This document shows positions 42,269-51,836 of a stretch of DNA of 64,000 bases, piece after piece. The notes under the pieces are model-generated. The model did not search any database. It was not told the DNA's origin and worked only from the letters and a program-made list of their open reading frames with translations. The stretch lies in contig CBDBIK010000009.1 in the NCBI GenBank assembly GCA_965206145.1, positions 62,001-126,000 on the forward strand, given 5' to 3'. Numbering within the stretch: position 1 is the first letter of the stretch; the number at the start of each line of letters is the position of its first letter. The position numbers and the translations under genes were made by a program. This DNA is from CBDBIK01 sp965206145. GTDB lineage: Bacteria; Pseudomonadota; Alphaproteobacteria; TMED109.

Positions 42269-43516
42269 TCAGGCAACCGCCGCCATCAGGCGTCGCCCAT
42301 GTGCGGATTCGATCCGCCGTCGAACGATCGTCCCAGGCTTTCCTCCGGGTGCCACCACCGGAAGATAGTCTTCTGAGCGACCGAAGCCCCCCTCTTCCTC
42401 GACGAGCACGTCGGCAAAGCTGCCGACACGTTTTTCAGCGAAGTATCGGAAAGCTCTCTCTCCCTCCTCACGGAGTAGGCGTGCTCGCTCTCGCCGTATC
42501 GCCATGGGAACCTGCGGCATTCGTGCTGCGGGCGTTCCGGGGCGCGGTGAGTAGGGAAAAATATGAAGGTGGACGAGCCCGAGGTCGCGCACTGCGGAAT
42601 ACGTATTGCGGAACATCTCTTCGGTTTCAGTGGGGAAGCCAGCGATCAAATCAGCCCCGAAAGCCATCTCGGGACGGGCGGCGCGGATCCGCTCAACGAG
42701 ATGTTCCGCATCGGCTGGGACGTGGCGACGACGCATACGCTTGAGAACCATCGGATCGGCCGACTGCAGGCTGAGATGGAGATGCGGCATCAGCCGCTCC
42801 TCGCTCGCAAAACATTCCACAAGTTCATCGTCAACCTCAGCCGCATCGATAGACGAGAGCCTGAGCCTCGGAAGTTCGGGGATCTCGGCGAGAATTGTCG
42901 CGACAAGACGGCCGAGTGGAGGTGTGCCGTCGAGGTCCTCTCCATAGGAGGTGAGATCGACACCGGTCAATGCCACCTCAGGCACGCCCGCCTCGACCGC
43001 TGCCCTGGCCTCGGCAACGACTGCCTCCGTCGGCACACTTCGGCTAGGGCCACGCCCGTACGGAATGATGCAGAACGTACAGCGGTGGTCGCACCCGCTC
43101 TGAACCGGGACGAAGCCTCTTGTTCTGCCCGGGAGCCTACCGATTTTTCTGGCCGGCAATGCGTGGGCCTTCTCAATCTCTGCCACCCGCACCCGTGCAT
43201 TTGATTCCCCGGCCCAAGTGGCCGCGGACAGTTTCTCATCATTGCCCACGACTTCGTCCACCTCCTCCATGGAAGCGAAACGCTCGGGTTCGATTTGTGC
43301 TGCACACCCGGTGACCACGATCCGGATCGCAGGATACCGACGTCGGACGCGTCGAATCGCCCGGCAAGCCTCGTTTACGGCAGCCTCGGTCACGGCACAG
43401 GTGTTGATGATTACGGCCTCACCCATATCCACAGCCTTGGCCTGACGTCGAACGACCTCGGATTCGTAGCGGTTCAGGCGACAGCCGAAGGTGATCACTT
43501 CTGTCGTTCCGGTCAC
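42269..43516 (-). CDS. mtaB: tRNA (t6A37) methylthiotransferase MtaB
   Basis: A radical-SAM enzyme that converts t6A to ms2t6A at position 37 of ANN-reading tRNAs. The 415 residues have the N-terminal UPF0004 domain with cysteines in FGCRLNRYES, NTCAVTEAA and VTGCAAQI that hold the auxiliary cluster, then the radical-SAM CxxxCxxC as SGCDHRCTFCIIPYGRG, and a C-terminal TRAM-like part (GSFADVLVEEEGGFGRSEDY). The start overlaps the dapF stop as ATGA (43513-43516), the alphaproteobacterial dapF-mtaB order. Confidence 0.95.
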   Translation of the reverse strand: MTGTTEVITFGCRLNRYESEVVRRQAKAVDMGEAVIINTCAVTEAAVNEACRAIRRVRRRYPAIRIVVTGCAAQIEPERFASMEEVDEVVGNDEKLSAATWAGESNARVRVAEIEKAHALPARKIGRLPGRTRGFVPVQSGCDHRCTFCIIPYGRGPSRSVPTEAVVAEARAAVEAGVPEVALTGVDLTSYGEDLDGTPPLGRLVATILAEIPELPRLRLSSIDAAEVDDELVECFASEERLMPHLHLSLQSADPMVLKRMRRRHVPADAEHLVERIRAARPEMAFGADLIAGFPTETEEMFRNTYSAVRDLGLVHLHIFPYSPRPGTPAARMPQVPMAIRRERARLLREEGERAFRYFAEKRVGSFADVLVEEEGGFGRSEDYLPVVAPGGKPGTIVRRRIESAHGRRLMAAVA

Positions 43517-44346
43517 ACCTCACCTCCGACCCCGGGTAGCTCTCCCTGAAAACTCTTCAGTGCCTCTCCTGCCATGCGGATTCGGTCATCCTTAAGCCAT
43601 TCCACGTCGAGTTCTCCTCCGTCCAAAACGACGGTGGCCGCTCTTCCCGTCCGTGCCAGACGACTGGTTGCCACGAGCGCTGCGCACGCACCAGAACCGC
43701 ACGCCTCGGTGATTCCCACGCCGCGCTCCCAAACCCGCATCCTTAGCCGATCGGGCGCGAGCACCGTCACCACCTCGACGTTGGTTCGCTCGGGAAAGAG
43801 CGGCATGTTCTCGATTTGAGGGCCCAAACTTTCGAGATTTACCGCGTTTGCATCATTCACCACGAAGACGACGTGAGGGTTGCCGACGTTCACCGCCGTC
43901 CCTCCAGCAAGGGGACCACACGAGATCCCCAAGTCGAGGGTGTCACGCTCTTCGACAAGCGGAATGTTTCGCCAATCGAAGCGGGGTGCAGGCAGGTCAG
44001 CGACAATGCCCCACTGGTCGGCAAAACGCGCCGTCACGAGACCAGATGCCGTACCGATCCTCACTTCGTTTCGGTCTGAAACTTCTTCCAGGAGAAGGAG
44101 AGCCACACAACGCACTCCGTTGCCGCAAGCTTCCGCTTCGCTTCCTTCTGCGTTAAAAAACCGCGCAACGGCATCTTCCCCATCTTCTCCCGCCTCAATC
44201 GTCACTACCTGGTCGCATCCGACGCCACGGCGGCGGTCAGCAAGGCGGCGCACCCATTCGGACGACACCCGAAGCGGAGACGTGCGAGCATCGACCACCA
44301 CGAAATCGTTGCCGAGGCCGTGCATTTTCGTGAACGCGGTGGCCAT
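43513..44346 (-). CDS. dapF: Diaminopimelate epimerase
   Basis: DapF converts LL- to meso-diaminopimelate for lysine and peptidoglycan synthesis. The ATG at 44344-44346 gives 277 residues opening FTKMHGLGNDFVVVDAR; the longer open frame adds a spurious leader. The two catalytic cysteines are in EACGNGVRCVA and TEACGSGACAAL, and GNPHVVFVV is present. It is divergent from ctpA with 114 bases between the starts. Confidence 0.96.
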   Translation of the reverse strand: MATAFTKMHGLGNDFVVVDARTSPLRVSSEWVRRLADRRRGVGCDQVVTIEAGEDGEDAVARFFNAEGSEAEACGNGVRCVALLLLEEVSDRNEVRIGTASGLVTARFADQWGIVADLPAPRFDWRNIPLVEERDTLDLGISCGPLAGGTAVNVGNPHVVFVVNDANAVNLESLGPQIENMPLFPERTNVEVVTVLAPDRLRMRVWERGVGITEACGSGACAALVATSRLARTGRAATVVLDGGELDVEWLKDDRIRMAGEALKSFQGELPGVGGEV

Positions 44347-44460
44347 GGAACTGCTCGTCGAGGCGATAGGAGGAGGCTGGTAATAGACCCGCCCATAGGG
44401 AAAGACTACATTGTGATTAGGAGATTTCTGAAAAATTATGAAGACCGGGGCGGAGAAGCC

Positions 44461-45807
44461 ATGCGCGTAATCAACACAAAGCAGTTCATGAAACGAACCG
44501 TCGGTGTCGTCACGGTGCTGACATTTGCCGTGCTCATGGGCGCATTCATCGTTGGACAGGGACGAATCGCGGATGCAGCCGATTCTGAAACCTACCGACA
44601 ACTCAACATCTTCGGAGAAATTTTCGAACGCGTTCGCAACGACTACGTCGAGGCAGTCGACGACGAGGCCCTGATTGAAGCGGCACTGAACGGCATGTTG
44701 CAGTCGCTCGATCCGCATTCTAGTTACCTGGGCCCGAAGCAATTCCAGGAGATGCAGGTCCAGACACGGGGCGCATTCGGCGGACTCGGGATCGAAGTCA
44801 CCATGGAAAACGGACTCATCAAGGTGGTCTCGCCCATTGATGAAACGCCGGCTTTCCACGCCGGTATCCAGGCGGGAGACCTGATTTCCCACATCGACGA
44901 CGAAGCGGTTCTCGGCTTGACACTCTCGCAGGCGGTCGAACGGATGCGCGGTCAGCCCAATACCGAAATCATCATTCGCGTCCTACGGGGTACCGGCGAG
45001 GCTTTCGACGTCACTATCGTTCGGGAAGTCATCCAGATCCGCTCGGTGCGGGCACGCGCGGAAGATAAGATGGGTTATGTCAGGATCAGCTCTTTCACCG
45101 AGCAGACCCGGTCCGGACTTGAGGATTCCCTCAACCAGCTGCGCGACGAGATCGGCGTTGACATGCAAGGAATCATCCTCGACCTGCGAAACAATCCGGG
45201 AGGGCTGCTTGAACAGGCAGTCGCGGTCGCCGACGCCTTCCTTGAGCGCGGTGGGATCGTTTCCACCCGCGGACGCCATTCCAACGCCCAGCAGCAGTTC
45301 ACCGCATCCTCGGGCGACATCAGCGGAGGACTACCCATCGTCGTTCTGATTAATGGAGGCTCTGCTTCGGCTTCCGAGATCGTGGCCGGCGCACTCCAAG
45401 ACCACAGACGTGCAATCCTCATGGGAGGGCAGACCTTCGGAAAAGGGTCGGTCCAGACCATCATCCCCGTTATGAGAGGACAGGGCGCGATGCGCCTCAC
45501 GACAGCCCGCTACTACACCCCGTCCGGACGCTCCATCCAGTCGACAGGGATCACCCCTGACATCTTTGTGCCCACGGCGCGCGTGGAGGTTCTCGACGGT
45601 GGAGACACACGGAGGGAATCCGATCTTCGTGGCCACCTTGAGCAGGACTTGCTTCCGGGCGCGGATGGTTCCGAACAACCGGCGGAGGTGCCAGGTACCG
45701 AAGAGCCCGTGGCAAACGAAAACGACCCTCCGCAGGACTACCAGCTTCAGCGGGCACTCGACCTCCTGCGCGGACTTGCCGTGTTCTCCTCTATGCAGCC
45801 TGCGTGA
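44461..45807 (+). CDS. ctpA: C-terminal processing peptidase (CtpA), S41A family
   Basis: A periplasmic serine protease with a PDZ domain that trims or degrades envelope proteins. The ATG at 44461 gives 448 residues with an N-terminal membrane or signal segment (VVTVLTFAVLMGAFIVG). The PDZ domain spans about 95-185 (GGLGIEVTMENGLIKVVSPI, AGIQAGDLISHIDDEAVLG). The catalytic Ser is in INGGSASASEIVAGAL and the Lys in GGQTFGKGSVQTI, the Ser-Lys dyad. The tail is acidic and proline-rich. The gene is coupled to rppH by a GTGA overlap. Confidence 0.96.
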   Translation: MRVINTKQFMKRTVGVVTVLTFAVLMGAFIVGQGRIADAADSETYRQLNIFGEIFERVRNDYVEAVDDEALIEAALNGMLQSLDPHSSYLGPKQFQEMQVQTRGAFGGLGIEVTMENGLIKVVSPIDETPAFHAGIQAGDLISHIDDEAVLGLTLSQAVERMRGQPNTEIIIRVLRGTGEAFDVTIVREVIQIRSVRARAEDKMGYVRISSFTEQTRSGLEDSLNQLRDEIGVDMQGIILDLRNNPGGLLEQAVAVADAFLERGGIVSTRGRHSNAQQQFTASSGDISGGLPIVVLINGGSASASEIVAGALQDHRRAILMGGQTFGKGSVQTIIPVMRGQGAMRLTTARYYTPSGRSIQSTGITPDIFVPTARVEVLDGGDTRRESDLRGHLEQDLLPGADGSEQPAEVPGTEEPVANENDPPQDYQLQRALDLLRGLAVFSSMQPA

Positions 45808-46283
45808 AAAACCCGACCGGAAGCTTCGGGGACTACCGCCTCGGCGTCGGGATCCTGCTTCTCAATCCTGAAGGGCTCGCGTTCACCGGCAAGCGGATCG
45901 ACACCACTCTTGAGGCTTGGCAACTGCCGCAAGGAGGTATCGATGAGGGCGAGGAGCCGCAGGCGGCGGCCTTCCGGGAACTTCAGGAAGAGACCGGGGT
46001 CCATCAAGCCTCCCTGCTGACGAGCTGCTCTGAATGGCTTCACTACGACCTCCCGCCCGACATCGCACGGCGTATTTGGGGTGGGCGTTACAAGGGACAG
46101 CGGCAGAAGTGGTTCGCGATGCGCCACGAAGGCGGTGACAGTGAAATCAACGTCATCCCGGGCGGAGAGTTCTCAGACTGGCGCTGGGTGCGGCCAGAGA
46201 CGCTCCCTGACTTGATTGCTCCTTTTAAAAGGGATCTCTACCAACGGCTTCTGGAAGAATTCGCTCCGCTACTGCGGAACTGA
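45804..46283 (+). CDS. rppH: RNA pyrophosphohydrolase
   Basis: RppH removes pyrophosphate from the 5' end of mRNAs to start decay. The 159 residues begin at a GTG overlapping the ctpA stop as GTGA (45804-45807). YRLGVGILLLNPEGLAFTGKR, WQLPQGGIDEGEEPQAAAFRELQEETG (Nudix box) and WRWVRPETLPDLI toward the end match the family, and length fits. ctpA-rppH is a usual alphaproteobacterial pair. Confidence 0.96.
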   Translation: MKNPTGSFGDYRLGVGILLLNPEGLAFTGKRIDTTLEAWQLPQGGIDEGEEPQAAAFRELQEETGVHQASLLTSCSEWLHYDLPPDIARRIWGGRYKGQRQKWFAMRHEGGDSEINVIPGGEFSDWRWVRPETLPDLIAPFKRDLYQRLLEEFAPLLRN

Positions 46284-46368
46284 AAAGTGCGGCGAATCAG
46301 GCAGACCGAAAAACTGACTTTAGTTCTTGGGAAGCTCGCGAGTCTCTTCCTGTTCTCTGCTCCGGGCA

Positions 46369-47372
46369 TCAGCCCCGCATAGGTCTTGCCGTTCCATCCT
46401 CGTCCACGACAAATGCGCGCACGTCCCTCGTTGCAGCAACTATTTTTGCGGCTTCTTGTTCGGGCATCACAGAAAATGCGGTAGCCAATGCGTCGGCTTC
46501 CGTCGCCGTCGGGGCAAGCACCGTCACGCTGCGATGGTGGTGTGTCGACAGGCCGGTACGGGGATCGAAGATGTGATGCCAACGACCCTCCTCATCGAAC
46601 GGCGTACCGTAGCCCCCTGAAGTCGCCATCGCCTCATCGATAAGGTTTACTTTCCCGGCCAGGCTGCCGTCGGGATTGGGGATGCCAATCCGCCACGGGC
46701 GTCCCTCGGGGTGGGTACCGATTCCACGAGTCTCACCGAGCTCGACGAGAACGTGGCGCAACCCGCCCGCCCGAAGGCGGTCGGCAACCTGGTCGGTGAT
46801 GTAGCCCTGGGCGATGCCGTTGAGAGTGAGAGCCATACCGGGTCTTGCGAACGAGATCTCTTCGCTCGAAACGGAGACTAAGCGCCAGTCCACAAGACGA
46901 GTGGCCCTCTCCATTTCCGCTTGTTCGGGAGGTCTTCCTGCGGCAAAGCTCCGGACATAAAGATCCCAGAGCGGCTGTACGGTCGGATCGAACGCACCGC
47001 AGTTGTCTTCGAAATCCGCACCGATTCCTCGAGCAACGCCACCATGTCGGCCGCGGGAGTTGCAATTCGCCCTTCCCGGTTGATCTTCGAGATGGCGGAA
47101 TGGTCATTGAACAAGCTGAACTGCGCCTCAAGGCGCGTGATGTCGTCAGCAAGTCCTGCAATAAGTTCGTTCGCCTGGTCTGAATTTTCATGAAAAAGAA
47201 TGATTCTCGAAGGAGCGCCGAGGGCGATTCCGGACCACTCCACGGGCTCGAGACGACGGCCGTCGCGAAGAAGGAACGCGCCCGTTCCTGTCAGCGCTGC
47301 GCCCGCTGCCACGCCGACGACGGTGATGACACGTCGTCTGCTGAGAGGGGCAATCTTGCCTGCCACGCTCAT
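46369..47372 (-). pseudogene. apbE: FAD:protein FMN transferase (ApbE), one-base frameshift
   Basis: ApbE attaches FMN to flavoproteins such as NQR/RNF subunits outside the cytoplasm. The N-terminal part (from ATG 47370-47372) has a twin-arginine-like SRRRVITVVGVAAGAALTG export signal and runs through RLEAQFSLFNDHSAISKINREG to VRIS. The family continuation GAFDPTVQPLWDLY and then MALTLNGIAQGYITD, TSGGYGTPFD and DPRTG lie in the next frame to 46369. Near 47009-47012 (reverse complement of TTCGAAG) one base is missing, and the whole span is 1004 bases, one short of a multiple of three. It is either a recent pseudogene or a sequencing error. It follows the RND pump by 4 bases. Confidence 0.85.
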
Positions 47373-47376
47373 GGGA

Positions 47377-50300
47377 TCAACTGACCCCTGCTGCTGGAAC
47401 CGGAGTTCGGAAAGCCGCTTGGTCGCCCTCCACCTCCTCAGCCCCGATGAAGACCCTGAGCATCGGCGGCACAATCATCAATGTGATCAGAGCGGACATG
47501 GTGAGCCCTCCCACTACGACGGATCCCAATCCACGATAAAGCTCCGAGCCGGCACCGGGGAAGAGCACAAGAGGCATCATTCCGGCGACGGTCGTCATCG
47601 TCGACATGAAGATCGGACGGATGCGGTTGCGAGTCGCCTCGAGGATTGCGTCCCTACGCCCCATGCCCTCTTCTCGAATGTGCAAGAGAGTTTGGTGAAC
47701 GAGCAGGATCGCGTTGTTCACCACTATGCCAATCAGGATCACGAATCCAAGCATCGTCAGCATGTCCAAAGACTGCGAGGTGTACTGGTTCAGAACCCAA
47801 AGCCCCAAGATTCCCCCGGCCGTGGCCGGTGGTACCGAAAGCATGATCACGAATGGATACAGGAAACTCGACAACAGAACCGTCATCAGCAGATACACGA
47901 TGACGAGAGCGACGATGAGATTTCCCACCATCGCTTCCCAAGTTTTCGTGAGCGCATCAGCGGTACCGGATATGTCGATCTTCACCCCGGAGGGCAATCC
48001 CTGTGCAAGGAGCACTCCCACGACGTCGTTGTTCACAGTGTTGATGGCCGTCTCAAGCGGGATCCGGTCATTGGGCCGGAGCTGGAGGGTGATCGTCCGC
48101 CTGCGCTCGATGTGAAGGATCTCCGTCGGTCCCGTCGTCACCTCCACATCGGCCACTGAACTCACTGGCAGGATCTGGCCAGTCTGCGTCACCACAGGGA
48201 GCGTTTCAATTCCTTGCGTATGATCGATTTCGTTACGCGTTCCTTGGAGGGTGAGGTCAAGGCGCTTCGAATCCACTGTGATCTCCGCCACCCGGATTCC
48301 GGAATTGAAGGCGTCCATGCTCATCGCAAGCTCCCGGGCCGTGACGCCGTTATCAGAGAGGCGTACTCGGTCAGGGCGTACCTGAATCTCCGGCGAACCG
48401 AGTTCAAGACCGGGAATCGGCCGCATCTGGTTACCTTCCGCTGTTGGAAACACGGCAGCGATGATTCCCGCCGCCTGCTGAGCGATTCCGACCACTGCAC
48501 CGAGGTCAGGACCCGAAATGTCTATATCGATGGAGCGACCACCGCCAAAGCTACGCTCAAAAAGACTTGGTTGCGTGAAGAATCCGAATGTTCCCGGCTC
48601 CCCGAACAACGAACGCGTAAGTACCGGAATCAACTCACGTACCCGCGTTTCCTGAACAGCACTCGCTCCGAAGAACGTCGTGCCGCCCGTAAGGGCAACG
48701 AAGAAGTAGTTCCTGATTTTGGGCGGCTGGCCGGGAAGTGATTCTTCACCAGTCTCGCTCGCCCACAACGGCCTGACCGGCTGCTCCACACGCTCGGCGA
48801 TATCCAGCAACGTATCGAGGTTATAGCCCGGTGGCGGCAGCATGATTCCAAAGATGAGATTGCGGTTTCCCTCGGGCAGATATTCGAGGTCCGGCGCAAG
48901 GTATGCGCTGAGATAGAGTGCGCCGCCGGCAAACCCCATCGCAATCAGGAATGAGGCGAGGCGCGAGCGGATGGCGAGAGTTACATAACCAATGAAACCA
49001 CGCGCCACGAGTCGAGCAGCCCAGTCGATAACTGGAAGTGGGAAGCGTTTCGTGTTGCCCGGACGCAACAACCGGTTGGAAAGTGCAGGGATCACCGTTA
49101 CCGCGACGAGGAGCGACATTAGTACGGCAACCGATATGGCCACCGCAATATCACGGAACAGCTGTCCTGCTTCCAACTCCATCACGATGATGGGGATGAA
49201 GACGAGCACGGTGGTTAGGGCTGACACCATCACCGCCGACCACACCTGGCGGGCACCATGGTAGGCAGCGTCGCGACCACTCTGGCCGTTTTCCCTGAGC
49301 CGGTAGATATTCTCGAGCACGACGATGGCAGCATCTACCACCATGCCGACCGCGAATGCGATACCGGCAAGCGAGATGACATTGATTGAGCGGCCGAGTG
49401 CCGCGATGGCGACAAACGATGCAATTACGGACACCGGAATTGAAAGGCCGATGATCACAGTTGCTCGCATTGAACGCAGGAACAGCAAAAGAATGATTAT
49501 GGCCAAAATTCCGCCGACCCAGATGTTTTGTTGCACCAATTCTATGGATGAATCGATGTAAACCGTCTCGTCGTAGACCTGTTGCATGACGAGCCCGACG
49601 CCCGGCAACTCATTTTTATTGAGTTCTTGTACCGCCTCACGCACACCGTTCATGGTGTCGATGATGTTGGAACCCGTCTGACGGATCGCATTGAGAGCTA
49701 GCGCATGTTCGCCAAGGAAGCGGATTTCCGCCCGAGGTTCTTTGTAACCGAATCCCACCTCGGCGATATCGTCCACGCGCGTGCGCCCGATCCGCCCGTC
49801 TGTCATCTCGTCTGTGAGCAGAACGACGTCCTTGACCTGCTTCGGTGTCTGGAGTTCACCTTCCGCACGCACCACGTAGCGGCGTTTGCCCTCCTTCACG
49901 TCTCCCGCCGAGACAGTGGCATTGGCAAAACGAAGCGCATCGGTGACGTTCGGGACCGTGAGGCGGTGGGTCGCCAACTGCTCCGGATCAACAGTGACCT
50001 GCAACTCACGTTCGGTTCCACCGAAGAGGTTCGTCCGGGAGACACCCGGCACCCGTTCGATGCGATCGCGGATCACGTCATCCACGTAATCACCGTAAGC
50101 GGAGACGGGACGCTCGTTTCCGGGAGTTCGGGTGATGATGAACCATGCCACCGGGTTGTCATCAAGACCTGCCGTGTCGAGTTGCGGTTCGCCAGCTTCC
50201 AGGGGGTAATCATCGATCTGATTCAGACGATTGGAAACCAGAAGCAAAGCACGGTCCATGTTGACGTCGATGTTGAACTCAAGGAGCACTTCGGCTCTGC

Positions 50301-50559
50301 CATTCTCGGAGGTGCTCTCCATACGTTCGAGGCCCTCAAGGCCACGTAGCACTTCCTCCTGGCGATTCACGATCTCGCGTTCCACCTCGTAGGGGCTCGC
50401 CCCGTACCAGTTGGTGGTGACCGATACGTTCGGGGCGTCTACGTCAGGGGCGAGCTGAATGGGGATACGCGTAAGGGCGAGGGTCCCCAAGACTGCCGCC
50501 ATGATGACGAGCGCGAGAATCGCGACGGGTTTCTCGATGGCAAGGCGAATTAAGTTCAC
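47377..50559 (-). CDS. RND efflux transporter permease (AcrB/MexB-like superfamily)
   Basis: A proton-driven inner-membrane efflux pump subunit of 1060 residues with 12 expected helices and two large periplasmic loops. The opening MNLIRLAIEKPVAILALVIMA, then WYGASPYEVEREIVNRQEE, the TM4 proton-relay GMVVDAAIVVLENIYRL and the second-half GFVILIGIVVNNAILLVH match the family. In TM4 the relay Asp corresponding to AcrB Asp407 is kept but Asp408 is Ala, as in CusA and some other branches. The substrate range is unknown. It is coupled to the adaptor gene by ATGA (50556-50559). Confidence 0.94.
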   Translation of the reverse strand: MNLIRLAIEKPVAILALVIMAAVLGTLALTRIPIQLAPDVDAPNVSVTTNWYGASPYEVEREIVNRQEEVLRGLEGLERMESTSENGRAEVLLEFNIDVNMDRALLLVSNRLNQIDDYPLEAGEPQLDTAGLDDNPVAWFIITRTPGNERPVSAYGDYVDDVIRDRIERVPGVSRTNLFGGTERELQVTVDPEQLATHRLTVPNVTDALRFANATVSAGDVKEGKRRYVVRAEGELQTPKQVKDVVLLTDEMTDGRIGRTRVDDIAEVGFGYKEPRAEIRFLGEHALALNAIRQTGSNIIDTMNGVREAVQELNKNELPGVGLVMQQVYDETVYIDSSIELVQQNIWVGGILAIIILLLFLRSMRATVIIGLSIPVSVIASFVAIAALGRSINVISLAGIAFAVGMVVDAAIVVLENIYRLRENGQSGRDAAYHGARQVWSAVMVSALTTVLVFIPIIVMELEAGQLFRDIAVAISVAVLMSLLVAVTVIPALSNRLLRPGNTKRFPLPVIDWAARLVARGFIGYVTLAIRSRLASFLIAMGFAGGALYLSAYLAPDLEYLPEGNRNLIFGIMLPPPGYNLDTLLDIAERVEQPVRPLWASETGEESLPGQPPKIRNYFFVALTGGTTFFGASAVQETRVRELIPVLTRSLFGEPGTFGFFTQPSLFERSFGGGRSIDIDISGPDLGAVVGIAQQAAGIIAAVFPTAEGNQMRPIPGLELGSPEIQVRPDRVRLSDNGVTARELAMSMDAFNSGIRVAEITVDSKRLDLTLQGTRNEIDHTQGIETLPVVTQTGQILPVSSVADVEVTTGPTEILHIERRRTITLQLRPNDRIPLETAINTVNNDVVGVLLAQGLPSGVKIDISGTADALTKTWEAMVGNLIVALVIVYLLMTVLLSSFLYPFVIMLSVPPATAGGILGLWVLNQYTSQSLDMLTMLGFVILIGIVVNNAILLVHQTLLHIREEGMGRRDAILEATRNRIRPIFMSTMTTVAGMMPLVLFPGAGSELYRGLGSVVVGGLTMSALITLMIVPPMLRVFIGAEEVEGDQAAFRTPVPAAGVS

Positions 50560-51764
50560 TGTGCCTGCTCTTCCTGACCCTGCATGGTCTCAGCACCCTG
50601 TTGTTCGTCCGGAGGACTGCCCTCCTGCTGACTTGGAGAGCCACTCGGTACAGATGGCGGAGCCACCATGACAGACTGTCCGGGGAGAATTCGCTCGTTA
50701 CCCCGCACCACCACCATCTCGCCGGGGCCTACGCCCTCGTAGACAACGAAGCGATCCCCAACTGCATCACCGAGTTGCACGGGACGTATCTGGGCCACGC
50801 CGTCCGCAATGACGTAGACGAGGCTCAAGCCCTGGTTCTGGATGACTGCGTCCTTGCTCACCGTCGGTACCGCCGTATCGCCACCGATGGGAACGTGCAC
50901 CTCGGTGCTCTCTCCGACCGCTGGAAGAGGCATCTCCGGGGGAAGTACCGGTACGAGACGGACCCGGCGGGTGCGAGTGCGGGGATTCTCAACCGAGCCC
51001 ACGGAGCGGACATGAGCTTGACGGGATGTCTTGTCGGCCAGCGTTATCAGCATTTCAGTGCCCGCAGCCAGCACACGAGCCTTGAGCGAGGGAACCTCAA
51101 CCTCGATTTCGAGATCGCTGTCGCTCACCAGCGTCACGATTGGTGAGCCCATCTGTACCGCTTCGCCGAGATCGGCGTGACGCTCCTCAACTACGCCCGC
51201 AAAAGGAGCGTGGATGATTCCATGACGATAGTCGTTTTTGGAGAGGTCAAGGAGAGCCTTCGCCTCTTCGAGTGCTGCCTCGGCAACGTGCACCTGCGCT
51301 GTCGTCGTTTCGGCCTCGCCACGGGCATCGTCGCGCTGGGACTCACTGAATGCCGTCGATTCGCGAAGGCCCTCCGCGCGGGCGAGCCGACGAGCCGCTG
51401 CCTCAGCTTGAGCCTGGGCAGCATTCACCGTCGCTTCTCGCTGTCTGACCAGTGCCTCGCTCTGGCGCACCCGCCAACCGAGACGCTCAATATCGAGTCG
51501 CGCGATCTCCTGGCCTGCATCGAGACGATCGCCGACATTGACCGAAATGCGGGTGACATGGCTCTGGAGTAGCGATGGAACGATGGATTCAAACAGCGGC
51601 ACAAAACGACCGATGGCGAGAGCAGTCTGATGGAACGGTTCGAGGATGACCTCATCGGCACCGACCACGGCGGGCTGTTGGGCCTGCACCGTCAGCGGTA
51701 CTGTGATCACCGCTGCGACGGTGAATGCAACAAGGCTCCTTGTCATGAAGTGCAATAAGTGCAC
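50556..51764 (-). CDS. RND efflux periplasmic adaptor (membrane fusion protein)
   Basis: The adaptor linking the RND pump to an outer-membrane channel, 402 residues. The GTG at 51764 has a perfect AGGAGG eight bases upstream and is preferred to an ATG six codons later. A signal peptide ends near VQA-QQP. The lipoyl-like half-motifs VGDRLDAGQEIARLD and IIHAPFAGVVEERHADLGEAV enclose an alpha-helical coiled-coil hairpin (about residues 98-170). The C terminus is an unusual Gln/Glu/Pro-rich tail. No outer-membrane TolC-like gene is adjacent. Confidence 0.93.
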   Translation of the reverse strand: MHLLHFMTRSLVAFTVAAVITVPLTVQAQQPAVVGADEVILEPFHQTALAIGRFVPLFESIVPSLLQSHVTRISVNVGDRLDAGQEIARLDIERLGWRVRQSEALVRQREATVNAAQAQAEAAARRLARAEGLRESTAFSESQRDDARGEAETTTAQVHVAEAALEEAKALLDLSKNDYRHGIIHAPFAGVVEERHADLGEAVQMGSPIVTLVSDSDLEIEVEVPSLKARVLAAGTEMLITLADKTSRQAHVRSVGSVENPRTRTRRVRLVPVLPPEMPLPAVGESTEVHVPIGGDTAVPTVSKDAVIQNQGLSLVYVIADGVAQIRPVQLGDAVGDRFVVYEGVGPGEMVVVRGNERILPGQSVMVAPPSVPSGSPSQQEGSPPDEQQGAETMQGQEEQAQ

Positions 51765-51836
51765 GCGTACGTCCTCCTGGGCGAGTAGTCAGCGGCACCG
51801 TGTCCGCCGACGTGGCACATCCCGAATTTCCAGCAA

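Noticed and set aside
44347..44892. N-terminal extension of dapF
   Set aside because: The extension is antisense to ctpA and the family start FTKMHGLGNDF is preceded by a proper ATG.
47200..48159. 319-residue plus-strand frame opposite the RND pump
   Set aside because: His- and Arg-rich antisense reading with no domain; the opposite strand has a complete transporter.
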